Shown: positions 1-9,037, counted from the stretch's first letter. The stretch is DNA of 64,000 nt from Noviherbaspirillum aridicola (GCF_019656455.1 NZ_BPMK01000002.1:248001-312000), one strand, 5' to 3'. Numbers and translations are program-made. Notes: generated from the letters alone by a model not told the origin.

Positions 1-333
1 ATAGTGCAGCTTGATTCTGTCCCTGGCCAGCATCGAATGCGGCAGTTCCAGTTCAGCGCCACTCGGCAGCGTCAAGGGCATCAACAGCGGATATATCGAA
101 TGCCGGTCGGTCCACAGATGCACATCCGCGTTGCCCGGGATATCCCGCGTGCCGTGGCGGAGCCCGAGGTAGGCTTCGATCAGGCGCCGCCGGGACTGGA
201 TGTCGTTGAGCCAGGGACGGCGCGGCTCCCTTGACGGCGGCACGTACCACATCGTATGAATATGCACCGCCGCCGGCCTCGTGGGTCCTGCCGCCAGATC
301 CTCGCTCGCCGTTGGCAGGCGCCCCCTGAGCAT
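1..333 (-). CDS. Partial glycosyltransferase-like protein (DXD/TcdA-TcdB or OCH1-like N-terminal part), runs off the left edge
   Basis: A minus-strand frame is open from the window edge to at least position 591. The ATG at 333 is one possible start and 591 another; neither has a clear ribosome site, so the start is uncertain. The part nearest the edge reads like protein with GC-rich third positions. It carries a VHIHTMWYVPP stretch followed about 35 residues later by ADVHLWTDRHS. This spacing of an IHxxW strand and an xLWTD strand is typical of the N-terminal Rossmann part of DXD-motif sugar transferases such as clostridial-toxin-type or OCH1-like enzymes. The DXD itself would lie beyond the window. 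A neighbouring minus frame (180-512) is Pro/Ala-rich, so a frameshift in this gene is possible. The family call is inference from these short motifs only. Confidence 0.42.
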   Translation of the reverse strand, partial: MLRGRLPTASEDLAAGPTRPAAVHIHTMWYVPPSREPRRPWLNDIQSRRRLIEAYLGLRHGTRDIPGNADVHLWTDRHSIYPLLMPLTLPSGAELELPHSMLARDRIKLHY

Positions 334-622
334 CGGGCCATGCGCTCTCCCATGCGCACGCTTCTCTTGCGGTCTTCGGCACCGGCGTCCTGAGGCGCAG
401 CGGCGGGCGGCCGGGGAGGCGGCGCCCCTCGTCGCGCCGACGTGCCGCCCGCGGGCGCTGTCGGAACAGGAGTGGCTTGTCTGGAAGCGAAGAGACGCAT
501 GGCGAAGTGCAATGGAGAGTGGAAAGGCTGTGAATCGCTGGCTCTTCAGTGACGATGCGCAGCGAGGAGTTCCATTGCAGGCGGGCGCCATCGCGAGACA
601 TGCGGAGCCCCTTGGCGTCGGT

Positions 623-1045
623 CTAGCGCCGCTTCACGCACTCCACATAGCGCTCGCCGTCCGGCGGCAGGCCGCTGCGCTGCGATTGCCAGATCATTTC
701 GCCGAGACACTCCATCATCTCGTGATGGGCGTCATGCTCGGAGCCGAGACGCTGCGCCAGCGAAAGGAAGGCGGCGCGGATGCCGGGCGGCTGGTCGATG
801 GAGATCTGCTCGGCGATCGAGAGATGCATCGACAGGTGCAGGAAGGGATTCGCCGTGCCGCGTTCCACCGAGTAGTCGGCCGCCAGCGCCTCGTCGACGT
901 TGGACAGCGACTCTGCGTATTCCGGATGCTGCACCAGCCAGTCGCGCGCGATGGCTTCCAGCGGCGTGAGGACACGGTTTTCCTGTACCTTGCGATAGGT
1001 CTCGCAGAAGAAGCGGCGCACGTCGTGCTGGGAAGGGGTAAACAT
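623..1045 (-). CDS. DUF1841 family protein
   Basis: A 140-residue soluble protein that fits the DUF1841 family of beta- and gammaproteobacteria. The recognisable parts are the N-terminal MFTPSQHDVRRFF segment, a central NPFLHLSMHLSIAEQ stretch and a C-terminal EHDAHHEMMECLGEMIW helix rich in His and Glu. The start at 1045 is chosen because the conserved family N-terminus begins there; an in-frame ATG at 1075 would add ten unconserved residues. It lies just downstream of nth on the same strand, 40 bases away, and may be cotranscribed with rsxB and nth. No function is established for the family. The His/Glu-rich helix could bind metal, but that is a guess. Confidence 0.85.
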   Translation of the reverse strand: MFTPSQHDVRRFFCETYRKVQENRVLTPLEAIARDWLVQHPEYAESLSNVDEALAADYSVERGTANPFLHLSMHLSIAEQISIDQPPGIRAAFLSLAQRLGSEHDAHHEMMECLGEMIWQSQRSGLPPDGERYVECVKRR

Positions 1046-1085
1046 CGGGAAGGGGGCTGAAGGATGAAGCGCCATTGTAGCGCCG

Positions 1086-1736
1086 TCAGACAGCCTTTTC
1101 AGGAAGCGGTGTCTTGTCCTTGTATTCGCACAGGTCGGCGATGATGCAATTCCAGCACTGCGGCTTCCGGGCGATGCAGGTATAGCGGCCGTGCAGGATC
1201 AGCCAGTGGTGGGCGTCGTGCCGGAATTCGGCCGGCACGAATTTCAGCAGCTTCTGCTCGACCTCGTCCACGTCCTTGCCTAAAGCGATGCCGGTGCGGT
1301 TGGAGACGCGAAAGATATGGGTGTCGACCGCGATGGTCGGCTGGCCGAAGGCGGAGTTGAGCACCACGTTGGCGGTCTTGCGGCCTACGCCGGGCAGCGC
1401 CTGCAGGGCCTCGCGCGTGCGCGGCACCTCGCCGCCGTGCTGTTCCAGCAACATGCGGCAGGTCTCGATCACGTTCCTGGCCTTGCTGCGGTACAGGCCG
1501 ATGGTGCGGATGTATTCCTCCAGGCCTTCCACGCCGAGCGCGAGGATCGCCGCCGGCGAATTCGCCACCGGATACAGACGCCGCGTGGCCTTGTTGACGG
1601 ACACATCCGTGGCCTGGGCCGAGAGGATCACCGCGATCAGCAGCTCGAACGGCGTGGTGTATTCCAGTTCCGTGGTCGGATGCGGGTTGGCCTCGCGGAA
1701 GCGGCGGAAAATGTCGAGTCGCTTGGCGGCGTTCAT
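1086..1736 (-). CDS. nth: Endonuclease III, DNA glycosylase/AP lyase
   Basis: Base-excision repair enzyme that removes oxidised pyrimidines and nicks abasic sites. At 216 residues it has the usual length. The helix-hairpin-helix [10 protein letters not shown] lies at about 114-123 with the catalytic Lys120, and the catalytic Asp138 sits in TIAVDTH, at the same numbers as in the E. coli enzyme. A [4Fe-4S] cluster is bound by Cys187, Cys194, Cys197 and Cys203 in the C-x6-C-x2-C-x5-C pattern. The ATG overlaps the stop of the upstream rsxB-like gene by four bases (ATGA), so the two are translationally coupled. The rsx-nth pairing is common in proteobacteria. Confidence 0.97.
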   Translation of the reverse strand: MNAAKRLDIFRRFREANPHPTTELEYTTPFELLIAVILSAQATDVSVNKATRRLYPVANSPAAILALGVEGLEEYIRTIGLYRSKARNVIETCRMLLEQHGGEVPRTREALQALPGVGRKTANVVLNSAFGQPTIAVDTHIFRVSNRTGIALGKDVDEVEQKLLKFVPAEFRHDAHHWLILHGRYTCIARKPQCWNCIIADLCEYKDKTPLPEKAV

Positions 1737-2497
1737 TGCGCGTCTTTTTCGAGCTTGCTGTTGATCTCCTCGATGCCGCGCTGCACCGAGCGGGATACGT
1801 CCTGCAGGCGGGCCGGCCCGTTGCTGGCGGCCTGCTGTAGTTTCTGCAGCCGGGCGCGTTCCATCGCGGCCTGGATCACGGCTTTCTTGCGTTCCTTTTC
1901 CGCCTTTTCTTCCGCGCTCATCGCGGCCTCGGCTTCCACCGCCTTGAGCTTGGCCACGGCCTTGGCAGCGAGACGGGCATCGTTTTCCGCCTTGTCACGG
2001 CGCAGCCGGGCCAGCCGGAAATCATGGCGCGCCCGCGCGGCATCGGCCTGTTCCTGCGACCAGGCGTCCCAACCGGTGAGGCCGGGCGTCACCTCGACCA
2101 TCGCGATGCAATCGACCGGGCAGGGCGCCACGCAGAGATCGCAGCCGGTGCAGAGCTGCGGCAGGACGGTGTGCATCTGCTTGGCGGCGCCGACGATGGC
2201 ATCGACCGGGCAGGCTTGGATGCACAGGGTACAGCCGATGCAGATGTTCTCGTCGATCACGGCGACCGCGCGCGGCTTCTCGACCCCGTTGACCGGATTG
2301 AGCGGAATCACCGGCCGGCCGAGCAGGCCGGCCAGGCGCGCGACACCCTCCGCGCCGCCGGGCGGACACTGATTGTGCGCCGCCGTGCCGGCGGCGATCG
2401 CTTCCGCGTAGGGACGGCAGGCGGGGTAGCCGCACTTGGTGCACTGGGTCTGGGGCAGCAGGTCTTCTATCTGGTCGGCCAGCGGGCGGGCGCTCAT
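1733..2497 (-). CDS. rsxB: RnfB/RsxB-type electron-transport ferredoxin
   Basis: A 254-residue iron-sulfur protein related to RnfB/RsxB. An N-terminal four-cysteine cluster motif (Cys19, 22, 27, 44) is followed by two ferredoxin [4Fe-4S] motifs (Cys86/89/92/96 and Cys116/119/122/126). The C-terminal third is a charged Ala/Lys/Glu helix, probably coiled coil. The hydrophobic N-terminal anchor of classical RnfB is absent, and no other rnf genes are nearby. This short form next to nth is frequent in betaproteobacteria, and its exact electron partner is unclear. The start at 2497 ([16 protein letters not shown]) is chosen because the cluster domain begins there; the frame stays open further upstream without family similarity. 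Confidence 0.88.
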   Translation of the reverse strand: MSARPLADQIEDLLPQTQCTKCGYPACRPYAEAIAAGTAAHNQCPPGGAEGVARLAGLLGRPVIPLNPVNGVEKPRAVAVIDENICIGCTLCIQACPVDAIVGAAKQMHTVLPQLCTGCDLCVAPCPVDCIAMVEVTPGLTGWDAWSQEQADAARARHDFRLARLRRDKAENDARLAAKAVAKLKAVEAEAAMSAEEKAEKERKKAVIQAAMERARLQKLQQAASNGPARLQDVSRSVQRGIEEINSKLEKDAQ

Positions 2498-2560
2498 GAC
2501 ACGGGCTTGCGAGGAAAAAACAGGATTATCCGGGCAAATCGAAGTGGCTACAAATGAAAA

Positions 2561-2588
2561 AAGCCGTTCCCGGAAAGGGGAACGGCTT
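2561..2588 (-). terminator. Intrinsic terminator of phaZ
   Basis: An 11-bp perfect stem (arms 2561-2571 and 2578-2588, loop of six) follows the phaZ stop codon by 16 bases. On the minus strand it is followed by a run of T (complement of the A run at 2557-2562). The core arm GCCGTTCCC recurs in a hairpin at 60423-60444. Confidence 0.85.
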
Positions 2589-2604
2589 CGCGAAGCAAAG
2601 CTGG

Positions 2605-3840
2605 TCAGGCGTTGGCCTTGATGAATTCGCCGATCTTCGGGCAGATCACCTCGCGCCAGCGGCGGCCGGAGAAGATGCCGTAGTGGCCGCACTTCGGCGC
2701 GGTGAAGTGCTGTTTCTTGGCGGCCGGGATGCCGGAGCACAGATCATGCGCGGCCTGCGTCTGACCGGCGCCGGAAATGTCGTCGAGCTCGCCTTCGATG
2801 GTGAACAGCGCGACGCTCTTGATGTCCTGCGGACGCACCAGCTTGCCTTCGACTTCCCAGGTGCCGCGAGGCAGATGGAATTCCTGGAACACCGTCTTGA
2901 TGGTCTCGAGGTAGTACTCGGCCGGCATGTCGAGCACCGCGTTGTACTCGTCATAGAACTTGCGGTGTTCTTCGGCGGACTCGTTGTCGCCTTCGCGCAG
3001 GTGCATGTAGAAATCCCAGTGGCTTTGCGCATGGCGGCCAGGATTCATCGCGATGAAGCCGGCGTGCTGCAGAAAGCCCGGATAGACCTGGCGACCGAAG
3101 CCGGGATAGTTCGCCGGGACGCTGTAGATCACCTTGGATTCGAACCAGGAATAGGGTTTCTCGGTCGCGAGATTGTTGACCGCGGTCGGCGACTTGCGCG
3201 GATCGATCGGGCCGCCCATCATCACCATCGACTTCGGCAGCTTCGGATCCTTGGCGGTCGCCATCAGGGAGATCGCGGCCAGTACCGGGACGGTCGGCTG
3301 GCAGACCGAAATCACGTGGACATCGGGTCCGAGACGGCGGATGAAATCCTGCACATAGTAGATGTAGTCGTGCAGATGGAAGGCGCCTTCGGACAGCGGC
3401 ACCATGCGCGCATCCGTCCAGTCGGTGACATAGACATCGTGCTGCGACAGCAGGGCGCGCACCGTGTCGCGCAGCAGTGTCGAATGATGGCCCGACAGGG
3501 GGGCGACCACCAGCACCGTCGGTTGTTTGAGGTCGGCGAACTGCTTGTCGCTCAGATCCTTCTTGAAATGGATGAGCCGGCAGAAGGGACGCTGTTCCGC
3601 GACTTCTTCAAATACGCCGACGGACTTGCCTTCCACCGGTACCGTCCTGATACCGAATTCCGGCTTCTCGTAGTCCTTGCCGAGCCGGTACATCAGTTCG
3701 TAGCCGGCGGCGATGCGCTGGGAGAAGGGGGTGTGGGCGAGCGGTGAGACCGGATTGGAGAACAGCTTGGCCGAAGCTTCCGCCCATTTGATGAGCGGGT
3801 TCAGGAAAGTCCGGTTGAGCTCGTGGAGTTGATAAAGCAT
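2605..3840 (-). CDS. phaZ: Intracellular poly(3-hydroxybutyrate) depolymerase
   Basis: A 411-residue alpha/beta hydrolase that breaks down stored PHB granules in the cytoplasm. It has no signal peptide, which distinguishes it from extracellular depolymerases. The nucleophile elbow is VISVCQPT with Cys180, matching the Cys nucleophile of Ralstonia PhaZ1-type enzymes. The expected acid lies in the [12 protein letters not shown] loop and the His in [13 protein letters not shown] near the C-terminus. The N-terminus [10 protein letters not shown] is typical of the family, which supports the start at 3840. The gene stands alone with its own terminator. PHA genes elsewhere in the window (8762-9037 and 26298-26861) indicate that the cell makes PHA. 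Confidence 0.95.
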   Translation of the reverse strand: MLYQLHELNRTFLNPLIKWAEASAKLFSNPVSPLAHTPFSQRIAAGYELMYRLGKDYEKPEFGIRTVPVEGKSVGVFEEVAEQRPFCRLIHFKKDLSDKQFADLKQPTVLVVAPLSGHHSTLLRDTVRALLSQHDVYVTDWTDARMVPLSEGAFHLHDYIYYVQDFIRRLGPDVHVISVCQPTVPVLAAISLMATAKDPKLPKSMVMMGGPIDPRKSPTAVNNLATEKPYSWFESKVIYSVPANYPGFGRQVYPGFLQHAGFIAMNPGRHAQSHWDFYMHLREGDNESAEEHRKFYDEYNAVLDMPAEYYLETIKTVFQEFHLPRGTWEVEGKLVRPQDIKSVALFTIEGELDDISGAGQTQAAHDLCSGIPAAKKQHFTAPKCGHYGIFSGRRWREVICPKIGEFIKANA

Positions 3841-4354
3841 AAAGACCTCTTCAGTATTGCCGGTACTGCCTAATTGGACCGTCTGTGCAATCGGGATGGA
3901 TATTGCAGTGCGTCATCACAGCCGATTCTACGCCAGCCCGACGCGCTGCAGATATGAAAAATCTCGATCAACATAACACAAACCGGCTGGATTTGTTGTT
4001 TCATGGAAATGCAATCCGGCACTAGTAAGAATCCTGTTTCCGATAACTCACGAATAAACGCTGTTCGTGTCTGTTTTTGCTGACGTTGCAGGAAATGTGC
4101 CAATGTGACCTCCGGATGACCTCGCAACAGCGCTTGTGCAAATGCCCGATAATTCATGCGCCGCAGCAGCGGATGCCGGCTCGGTTTTGTAATTTCTACC
4201 GCGGGCCGGTAGGCATAAAGACTCGTCGTGCAAAGTTTGGACGATCGGGTTGCGGCTACAGTCCGCATGCGCACCCGTTGCTGCATGTGGGGTCAGGACC
4301 AACAGATATCTATCCGCCGGCATCGCGCGCGCGATCGCCTTCCGTAGGAAACTG
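3841..4354. other. 514-base stretch without a convincing gene
   Basis: Holds the upstream region of phaZ (minus) and the leader of the thioredoxin-fold gene (plus). It is less GC-rich than its neighbours. A minus-strand frame from 4157 to 3870 could encode 95 residues beginning MNYRAFAQALLRGHPE, but it has no ribosome site, no recognisable similarity, and codon use unlike nearby genes. It is not called as a gene here. Confidence 0.5.
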
Positions 4355-4840
4355 ATGATGAAAAGTTCCATCGCGGCAGTCCTGCTGCCGCTCGTCCTGG
4401 CGTGGTCGCCTGCCATTGCGGCGGGCCGCGCGGACATTCAGCCGTTCGGGCCGGACAGCCTGCAGAAGATCGAGCAAACCTATCGCGGGCAGGAATTCGT
4501 GCTGGTGCTGTGGTCGCTGGACTGCGTCTATTGCAAGGCCAGTCTCAACTACTTGTCGGGAGAGTCCAGACGCCGCAAGCTCGACATCGTCACGCTCTCC
4601 ACCGACAGCGCCGACGATCCCGGGGCGGTCGCCGCCATGCGGCAGCGTCTCGCGCAGGCAGGAGTGCGCGGGCAGGCGTGGGCATTCGGCGACGTCGCGC
4701 CGGAGCAACTGCGTCATGCGATCGATCCCCGCTGGCACGGGGAGCTGCCGAGAAGTTACTGGTATGACGCCAGTGGCAAGCGGACCGCGTACTCGGGCGT
4801 GATCAATGCCGACGTCCTGAGGCGACACCTGCCTCGCTGA
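4355..4840 (+). CDS. Exported thioredoxin-fold protein with CxxC motif
   Basis: A 161-residue protein with a short N-terminal signal peptide ending near AIAAG (residues 19-24), followed by a thioredoxin-like fold. The redox motif is CVYC (Cys57 and Cys60) after the strand FVLVLWSLD, as in TlpA/ResA-type proteins. The C-terminal LPRSYWYDASGKR resembles the conserved strand of that fold. A periplasmic thiol-disulfide role is inferred; the partner is not visible. Start 4355 (tandem ATG) is preferred to the in-frame ATG at 4250 because an AGGAA ribosome site sits just upstream and the signal peptide begins there. It is monocistronic and faces fdxA across a shared terminator. Confidence 0.75.
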   Translation: MMKSSIAAVLLPLVLAWSPAIAAGRADIQPFGPDSLQKIEQTYRGQEFVLVLWSLDCVYCKASLNYLSGESRRRKLDIVTLSTDSADDPGAVAAMRQRLAQAGVRGQAWAFGDVAPEQLRHAIDPRWHGELPRSYWYDASGKRTAYSGVINADVLRRHLPR

Positions 4841-4871
4841 GTTCGGGCAGCTGCGCCCTCGGGCGCCATGA

Positions 4872-4898
4872 AAAACCCCGCGACGAGCGCGGGGTTTT
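4872..4898. terminator. Bidirectional intrinsic terminator
   Basis: Perfect 11-bp stem AAAACCCCGCG / CGCGGGGTTTT with a five-base loop. It is flanked by A on the left and T on the right, between the convergent thioredoxin-fold gene and fdxA. Confidence 0.9.
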
Positions 4899-4942
4899 GT
4901 TGTTTCTGCGTCGGCTTGGGGGGGAGCCGGCGGCGGCACGTA

Positions 4943-5266
4943 TTACTTGACCAGCTGGTCCAGCTTGTCCTTGACGTCCTTCCATTCGTCGGCGTCGGGC
5001 AGCGGATCCTTGGTCTTGGTGATCGACGGCCACTTGCGGGCGAGTTCCACGTTGAGCTTGATGAACTGCTGCTGGTCCGCCGGCACGTCTTCTTCCGCGT
5101 AGATCGCATTGACCGGGCATTCGGCAACGCAGACGGCGCAGTCGATGCACTCGTCGGGGTCGATGGCGAGGAAGTTCGGGCCTTCGCGGAAGCAATCTAC
5201 CGGGCATACATCGACGCAGTCCGTATAACGGCAGCGGATGCAGGATTCGGTAACAACGTGGGTCAT
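4943..5266 (-). CDS. fdxA: 7Fe ferredoxin FdxA
   Basis: A 107-residue soluble ferredoxin of the [3Fe-4S][4Fe-4S] type. The N-terminal half has Cys9, Cys12, Cys17, Cys21 and Cys25 in the pattern [17 protein letters not shown], which is diagnostic for the FdxA family. A second motif has Cys40, 43, 46 and 50. The C-terminal 50 residues form the acidic tail usual in this family. It is a low-potential electron carrier in the cytoplasm. It is monocistronic, and the shared terminator follows it. Confidence 0.96.
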   Translation of the reverse strand: MTHVVTESCIRCRYTDCVDVCPVDCFREGPNFLAIDPDECIDCAVCVAECPVNAIYAEEDVPADQQQFIKLNVELARKWPSITKTKDPLPDADEWKDVKDKLDQLVK

Positions 5267-5602
5267 GACAGTCCTATCTGTGAATTTTTTCGGTAAAGAT
5301 CTGTTTTGGGGCCGACGCGAACGCGCCGGACAGGCAAGCTGGACAGAAAACCCGCTACAAAGCCTTGTATTTTAAGACAATCAAGTACTTCTAACAAACC
5401 CGGGTTATACAAAATTCGAATAAGCAAATGCGCATGACAGGCCGGCGATATCGCGCCTGCTGCCATTCCGACAAGACTCCGAATGCCGGGCGCGGCGACC
5501 GTGAAATGTTTTTCAGGCTTGTTTTGAAATCAAATCATCCCAGGCGTTCCGGCCGCCGCCCATTGCTTCGGTTAGACTGCGCACTCTGCCAACAGGAGTC
5601 CC
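5267..5602. other. Divergent intergenic region between fdxA and lutC
   Basis: 336 bases without a gene. The part from about 5280 to 5420 is clearly AT-richer and should carry the fdxA promoter on the minus strand (for example a TATAAC-like hexamer near 5405-5415). The fit to consensus is too weak to call a promoter. No repeats or RNA genes were seen. Confidence 0.5.
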
Positions 5603-6265
5603 ATGGATACTTCCGCCGCCCGCAAGGCCATCTTCGAACGAATCCGCACCGCGCAAAAACGACCGGACCAGCCGCAGCAGGCGGAGCTGGATGCGGTGCA
5701 GGACTACCTGTCGCGCCATACGCGCGGACCCGCGCCGGACCTCGGTCCGGATCTGCAGCTGCGCTTCCGCCAGCAGGCGCTGCGCATGTCCGATACCGTC
5801 GACGAGGCGGCCGACATGGCCTCGGTGCCGGCGGCGGTGGCACGCTACCTCGACAACACCGGGCTGGGGCGCAGCGCGATCGGCTGGAATACGCTCTCCG
5901 GCCTGGACTGGCGGGGCGCCGGCATCGAGGTCGATTTCCGCCCGCCGCGCGATCCCGATCTGATCGGCATCACCGGCGTCTTCTGCGCGGTTGCCGAGAC
6001 CGGCACCCTGATGCTGCTGTCCGGGCCCGACACCTGGTCATCGGCGGCGCTGCTGCCGGAAACGCACATCGCGGTCGTCCCGGCCTCGCGCATCGTCGGC
6101 ACCATGGAAGATGCCTTTGCCCTCGCGCGCAAGGAACGCGGCGAACTGCCGCGCGCCGTGAACTTCGTCTCCGGTCCGTCGCGCACCGGCGATATCGAAC
6201 AGACCATCGTGCTTGGCGCCCATGGCCCGTATCGAGTGCATGTGATCGTGGTGCAGGGCGCCTGA
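5603..6265 (+). CDS. lutC: LutC-type LUD-domain protein (L-lactate utilisation)
   Basis: A 220-residue LUD-domain protein that fits LutC, the third component of the LutABC lactate oxidation complex. Visible family features are the GWNTLSGLDW strand, the ITGVFCAVAETGTLML core and the C-terminal SGPSRTGDIEQTIVLGAHGP signature, which is nearly invariant in LutC/YkgG. An AACAGGAG ribosome site stands seven bases before the ATG. Normally lutC sits with lutA and lutB, but here those two are about 35 kb away at 41203-43337. The protein is soluble and has no cysteine cluster of its own. The call is strong; its partnership with the distant lutAB is inferred. Confidence 0.9.
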   Translation: MDTSAARKAIFERIRTAQKRPDQPQQAELDAVQDYLSRHTRGPAPDLGPDLQLRFRQQALRMSDTVDEAADMASVPAAVARYLDNTGLGRSAIGWNTLSGLDWRGAGIEVDFRPPRDPDLIGITGVFCAVAETGTLMLLSGPDTWSSAALLPETHIAVVPASRIVGTMEDAFALARKERGELPRAVNFVSGPSRTGDIEQTIVLGAHGPYRVHVIVVQGA

Positions 6266-6362
6266 GCGATACGCTCTACGTAGCACTACGTAAGTCCGGG
6301 CAGGCTGAGCGTAGTGTTTCCCGATATAAAATGGCGCCCCATCAAAACAATGGAGACGCCCC

Positions 6363-7763
6363 GTGCACGCCAGAAGCCTGCTTGCCTTGCTCACCCTGTT
6401 TCCCGCGCTTGCCCAGGCGGCCGAGCTCGACGGGAGCGTACTTTCCGCATGGTGGGGCATCCCCTTCGCCGGACTGCTGCTGTCGATCGCGCTGTGCCCG
6501 CTGCTCACGCCGGCATTCTGGCACCATCACTTCGGCAAGGTGACGCTGGCCTGGGCGCTGGCCTTCCTGCTTCCCTGCGCGGCGGTTTTCGGCCCCGGCC
6601 TCGCGGCCGCCGGCGCACTGCATGCGGTGCTTGCCGAATACATTCCCTTCATCATCCTGATCACCGCGCTGTTCGTGGTCGCCGGCGGCATCTGCGTGCG
6701 CGGCAACCTGCACGGCACGCCTGAACTCAATACCGGCCTGCTCGCGCTGGGAACGGTGCTGGCGAGCTTCATGGGGACTACCGGCGCCTCGATGCTGCTG
6801 ATCCGGCCGCTGATCCGTGCGAACGACAATCGTAAACATGCCGCGCATATCGTGGTGTTCTTCATTTTCCTGGTTGCCAATGCGGGCGGGTCGCTGACGC
6901 CGCTCGGCGATCCACCGCTGTTCCTTGGCTTCCTCAAGGGCGTGGATTTCTTCTGGACGGTCAAGAACATCTTCCCGGAGACGCTGTTCCTGTGCGTGTC
7001 GCTGCTGCTGATCTTTTATCTGCTCGACCGCCATTACTTCCATAGCAGGGAGCCGGAACTGCTGCCGGTGGATCCCACCCCGGACTCGGCCATCGCCTTC
7101 GAGGGCAAGGTCAACTTCATTCTCCTCGGCGCCGTGGTTGCGCTGGTGCTGATGAGCGGTTTCTGGAAGTCCGGCGTCTCCTTCGACATCGCCGGCACGC
7201 CGGTGGAATTGCAGAACATCGTGCGCGACGTGCTGCTGGTGGCGATCATCTTTGTTTCGCTCGCCGTGACGCCGCGGTCCGCGCGCGAAGGCAACGAGTT
7301 CTCATGGGGGCCGATACAGGAAGTCGGCAAGCTCTTCGCCGGCATCTTCATCACCATCATTCCGGTCATTGCCATGCTGCGCGCGGGGGAAGCGGGCGCC
7401 TTCGGCGGCGTCGTGAGCGCGGTCACCGATCCAACGGGGCAGCCCATCAATGCCGCCTATTTCTGGGCAACCGGCGTGCTTTCTTCCTTCCTCGATAATG
7501 CGCCGACCTATCTGGTATTCTTCAATACGGCGGGCGGGGATCCGGCGGTGCTGATGACGACACTGGCCAGTACGCTCGCGGCTATTTCCTGCGGCGCCGT
7601 CTTCATGGGCGCCAACAGCTACATCGGTAACGCACCCAACCTGATGGTGAAGGCCATCGCGGAAGAGCGGGGCATCAAGATGCCTTCCTTCTTCGGCTAC
7701 ATGGGCTGGTCGTGCGCGATACTGGTGCCGCTTTTCGTGGTCATGACCTTCATCTTCTTCTGA
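6363..7763 (+). CDS. NhaD/ArsB-superfamily sodium:proton antiporter-like membrane protein
   Basis: A 466-residue integral inner-membrane protein with about twelve hydrophobic segments after a short N-terminal signal-like segment. The MGTTGASMLLIRPLIRAN and NAGGSLTPLGDPPLFLGFL motifs near the middle are typical of the ion-transporter (IT) superfamily that includes NhaD and CitMHS. A second half-site (SSFLDNAPTYLVF and GANSYIGNAPNLM) gives the expected internal pseudo-repeat. Na+/H+ exchange is the usual annotation; substrate specificity cannot be read from sequence. The start is GTG at 6363, after a GGAGA ribosome site. The next gene follows after nine bases and is probably cotranscribed. Confidence 0.85.
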   Translation: MHARSLLALLTLFPALAQAAELDGSVLSAWWGIPFAGLLLSIALCPLLTPAFWHHHFGKVTLAWALAFLLPCAAVFGPGLAAAGALHAVLAEYIPFIILITALFVVAGGICVRGNLHGTPELNTGLLALGTVLASFMGTTGASMLLIRPLIRANDNRKHAAHIVVFFIFLVANAGGSLTPLGDPPLFLGFLKGVDFFWTVKNIFPETLFLCVSLLLIFYLLDRHYFHSREPELLPVDPTPDSAIAFEGKVNFILLGAVVALVLMSGFWKSGVSFDIAGTPVELQNIVRDVLLVAIIFVSLAVTPRSAREGNEFSWGPIQEVGKLFAGIFITIIPVIAMLRAGEAGAFGGVVSAVTDPTGQPINAAYFWATGVLSSFLDNAPTYLVFFNTAGGDPAVLMTTLASTLAAISCGAVFMGANSYIGNAPNLMVKAIAEERGIKMPSFFGYMGWSCAILVPLFVVMTFIFF

Positions 7764-7772
7764 GGTGCGGCA

Positions 7773-8762
7773 ATGGGCAAACCGAAGATTCTTGTCACGC
7801 GCGCGGTATTCCCCGATGTGATCGAGCGCCTGTCGCGCGAATTCGACGTCGAGTCCAACCAGGACGACCGCATCTTCACTCGCGAGGAGCTGATCGCCCG
7901 GCTGCAGGACAAGCAGGGCGTGTTCTTGAACTCCAGCGAGCGCATGAGCGCGGAAGTCATCGCCGCCTGCCCGGGCCTCAGGGCAATCTGCAACATGGCG
8001 GTCGGCTACAACAACATCGACGTCGATGCCGCCACGCGCGCCGGGATCCCGGTGACCAATACGCCCGACGTGCTCAACGAGACCACGGCCGACTTCGCCT
8101 GGGCCCTGCTGATGGCCACCGCGCGGCGGGTGACCGAGTCTGAGCACTGGCTGCGGGCCGGGCAGTGGAAGAAATGGACGTACAACGGCTTCCTCGGCGC
8201 CGATCTGCACGGATCGACGCTGGGGATCATCGGCATGGGCCGCATCGGGCAGGCGGTGGCACGGCGCTCGCTCGGCTTCGACATGAAGGTGATCTATCAC
8301 AACCGTTCCCGCTGCTCGCCCGATATCGAAGCGCGCGCCAACAACGCGCAGTACGTGAGCAAGGAAGAGTTGCTGCGCAACGCCGACCACGTGATGCTGG
8401 TGCTGCCGTATTCGCCGCAGACCCATCACACCATCGGCGCCGGCGAACTCGCATTGATGAAGCCGACCGCGACGCTCGTCAACGTCGCACGCGGCGGTAT
8501 CGTCGATGACAAGGCGCTGATCGAAACGCTGCGCGCGCAGCGCATCGCGGCCGCTGGTCTCGACGTCTTCGAGAATGAACCCGCCTTCGATCCCGGCTTC
8601 CTGGAACTGAAGAACGTGGTGCTGACGCCCCATATCGCCAGCGCTTCCGAACCGACCCGCCGCGCGATGGCGGAATGCGCGGCGGCCAACCTGGTAGCCG
8701 CGCTGTCGGGCAAGCGTCCGCCCAACCTGCTCAATCCGCAAGCGTGGAAGGGCGCGGACTGA
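7773..8762 (+). CDS. ghrB: D-2-hydroxyacid dehydrogenase (glyoxylate/hydroxypyruvate reductase type)
   Basis: A 329-residue NAD(P)H-dependent enzyme that would reduce glyoxylate, hydroxypyruvate or a 2-keto sugar acid. The Rossmann motif GMGRIG spans about 154-159. The catalytic residues are Arg240 (VNVARGG), Glu269 (FENEP) and His287 (TPHIAS), the full triad of the family. Length is normal. The sugar-acid specificity (GhrB or TkrA type) is inferred from overall resemblance and is not certain. The stop overlaps the ATG of the next gene as TGATG, so the two are coupled. Confidence 0.88.
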   Translation: MGKPKILVTRAVFPDVIERLSREFDVESNQDDRIFTREELIARLQDKQGVFLNSSERMSAEVIAACPGLRAICNMAVGYNNIDVDAATRAGIPVTNTPDVLNETTADFAWALLMATARRVTESEHWLRAGQWKKWTYNGFLGADLHGSTLGIIGMGRIGQAVARRSLGFDMKVIYHNRSRCSPDIEARANNAQYVSKEELLRNADHVMLVLPYSPQTHHTIGAGELALMKPTATLVNVARGGIVDDKALIETLRAQRIAAAGLDVFENEPAFDPGFLELKNVVLTPHIASASEPTRRAMAECAAANLVAALSGKRPPNLLNPQAWKGAD

Positions 8763-9037
8763 TGCCCGACATCCGGATTGCGCATGCCCACGACCTGCCT
8801 CAGGAAGAAGCGAGGCGGGCGGCACGGGAAGTGGCGGAGCAGATCGCGCGCGATTATCAGGTCGAGGTGGAATGGAACGGCGACGTGATGCAGTTCCAGC
8901 GCCCCGGAGTGAACGGCCTGCTGGTGCTGGCGCCGAACGAGGCGCTGGTGGAAGTCAGTCTCGGCTTCCTGTTCAGGTCATTCGCACCGGTCATCGAACA
9001 GAAGCTGGCGGCGAAGATGCGCAAGGTGTTCGGCTGA
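8762..9037 (+). CDS. Polyhydroxyalkanoic acid system family protein
   Basis: A 91-residue protein matching the small PHA-system (PHA_gran_rgn) family. Typical pieces are the start PDIRIAHAHDLPQEEAR, the amphipathic helix REVAEQIARDY, and the beta segment VEVEWNGDVMQFQR followed by a hydrophobic LLVLAPNEALVEVSLGFLF. Members occur in PHA producers, with a proposed role in granule organisation; the mechanism is not established. It is coupled to the dehydrogenase by a TGATG overlap. The presence of phaZ and a phasin in the window supports a PHA connection. Confidence 0.82.
   Translation: MPDIRIAHAHDLPQEEARRAAREVAEQIARDYQVEVEWNGDVMQFQRPGVNGLLVLAPNEALVEVSLGFLFRSFAPVIEQKLAAKMRKVFG

Noticed and set aside
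3870-4157. Minus-strand frame of 95 codons starting MNYRAFAQALLRGHPE.
   Set aside because: No ribosome site, no similarity, and codon use unlike nearby genes.
7302-8825. Minus-strand frame of 507 codons opposite the antiporter and dehydrogenase genes.
   Set aside because: Antisense of two recognised genes and rich in Arg, His and Gly, as expected for a shadow frame.
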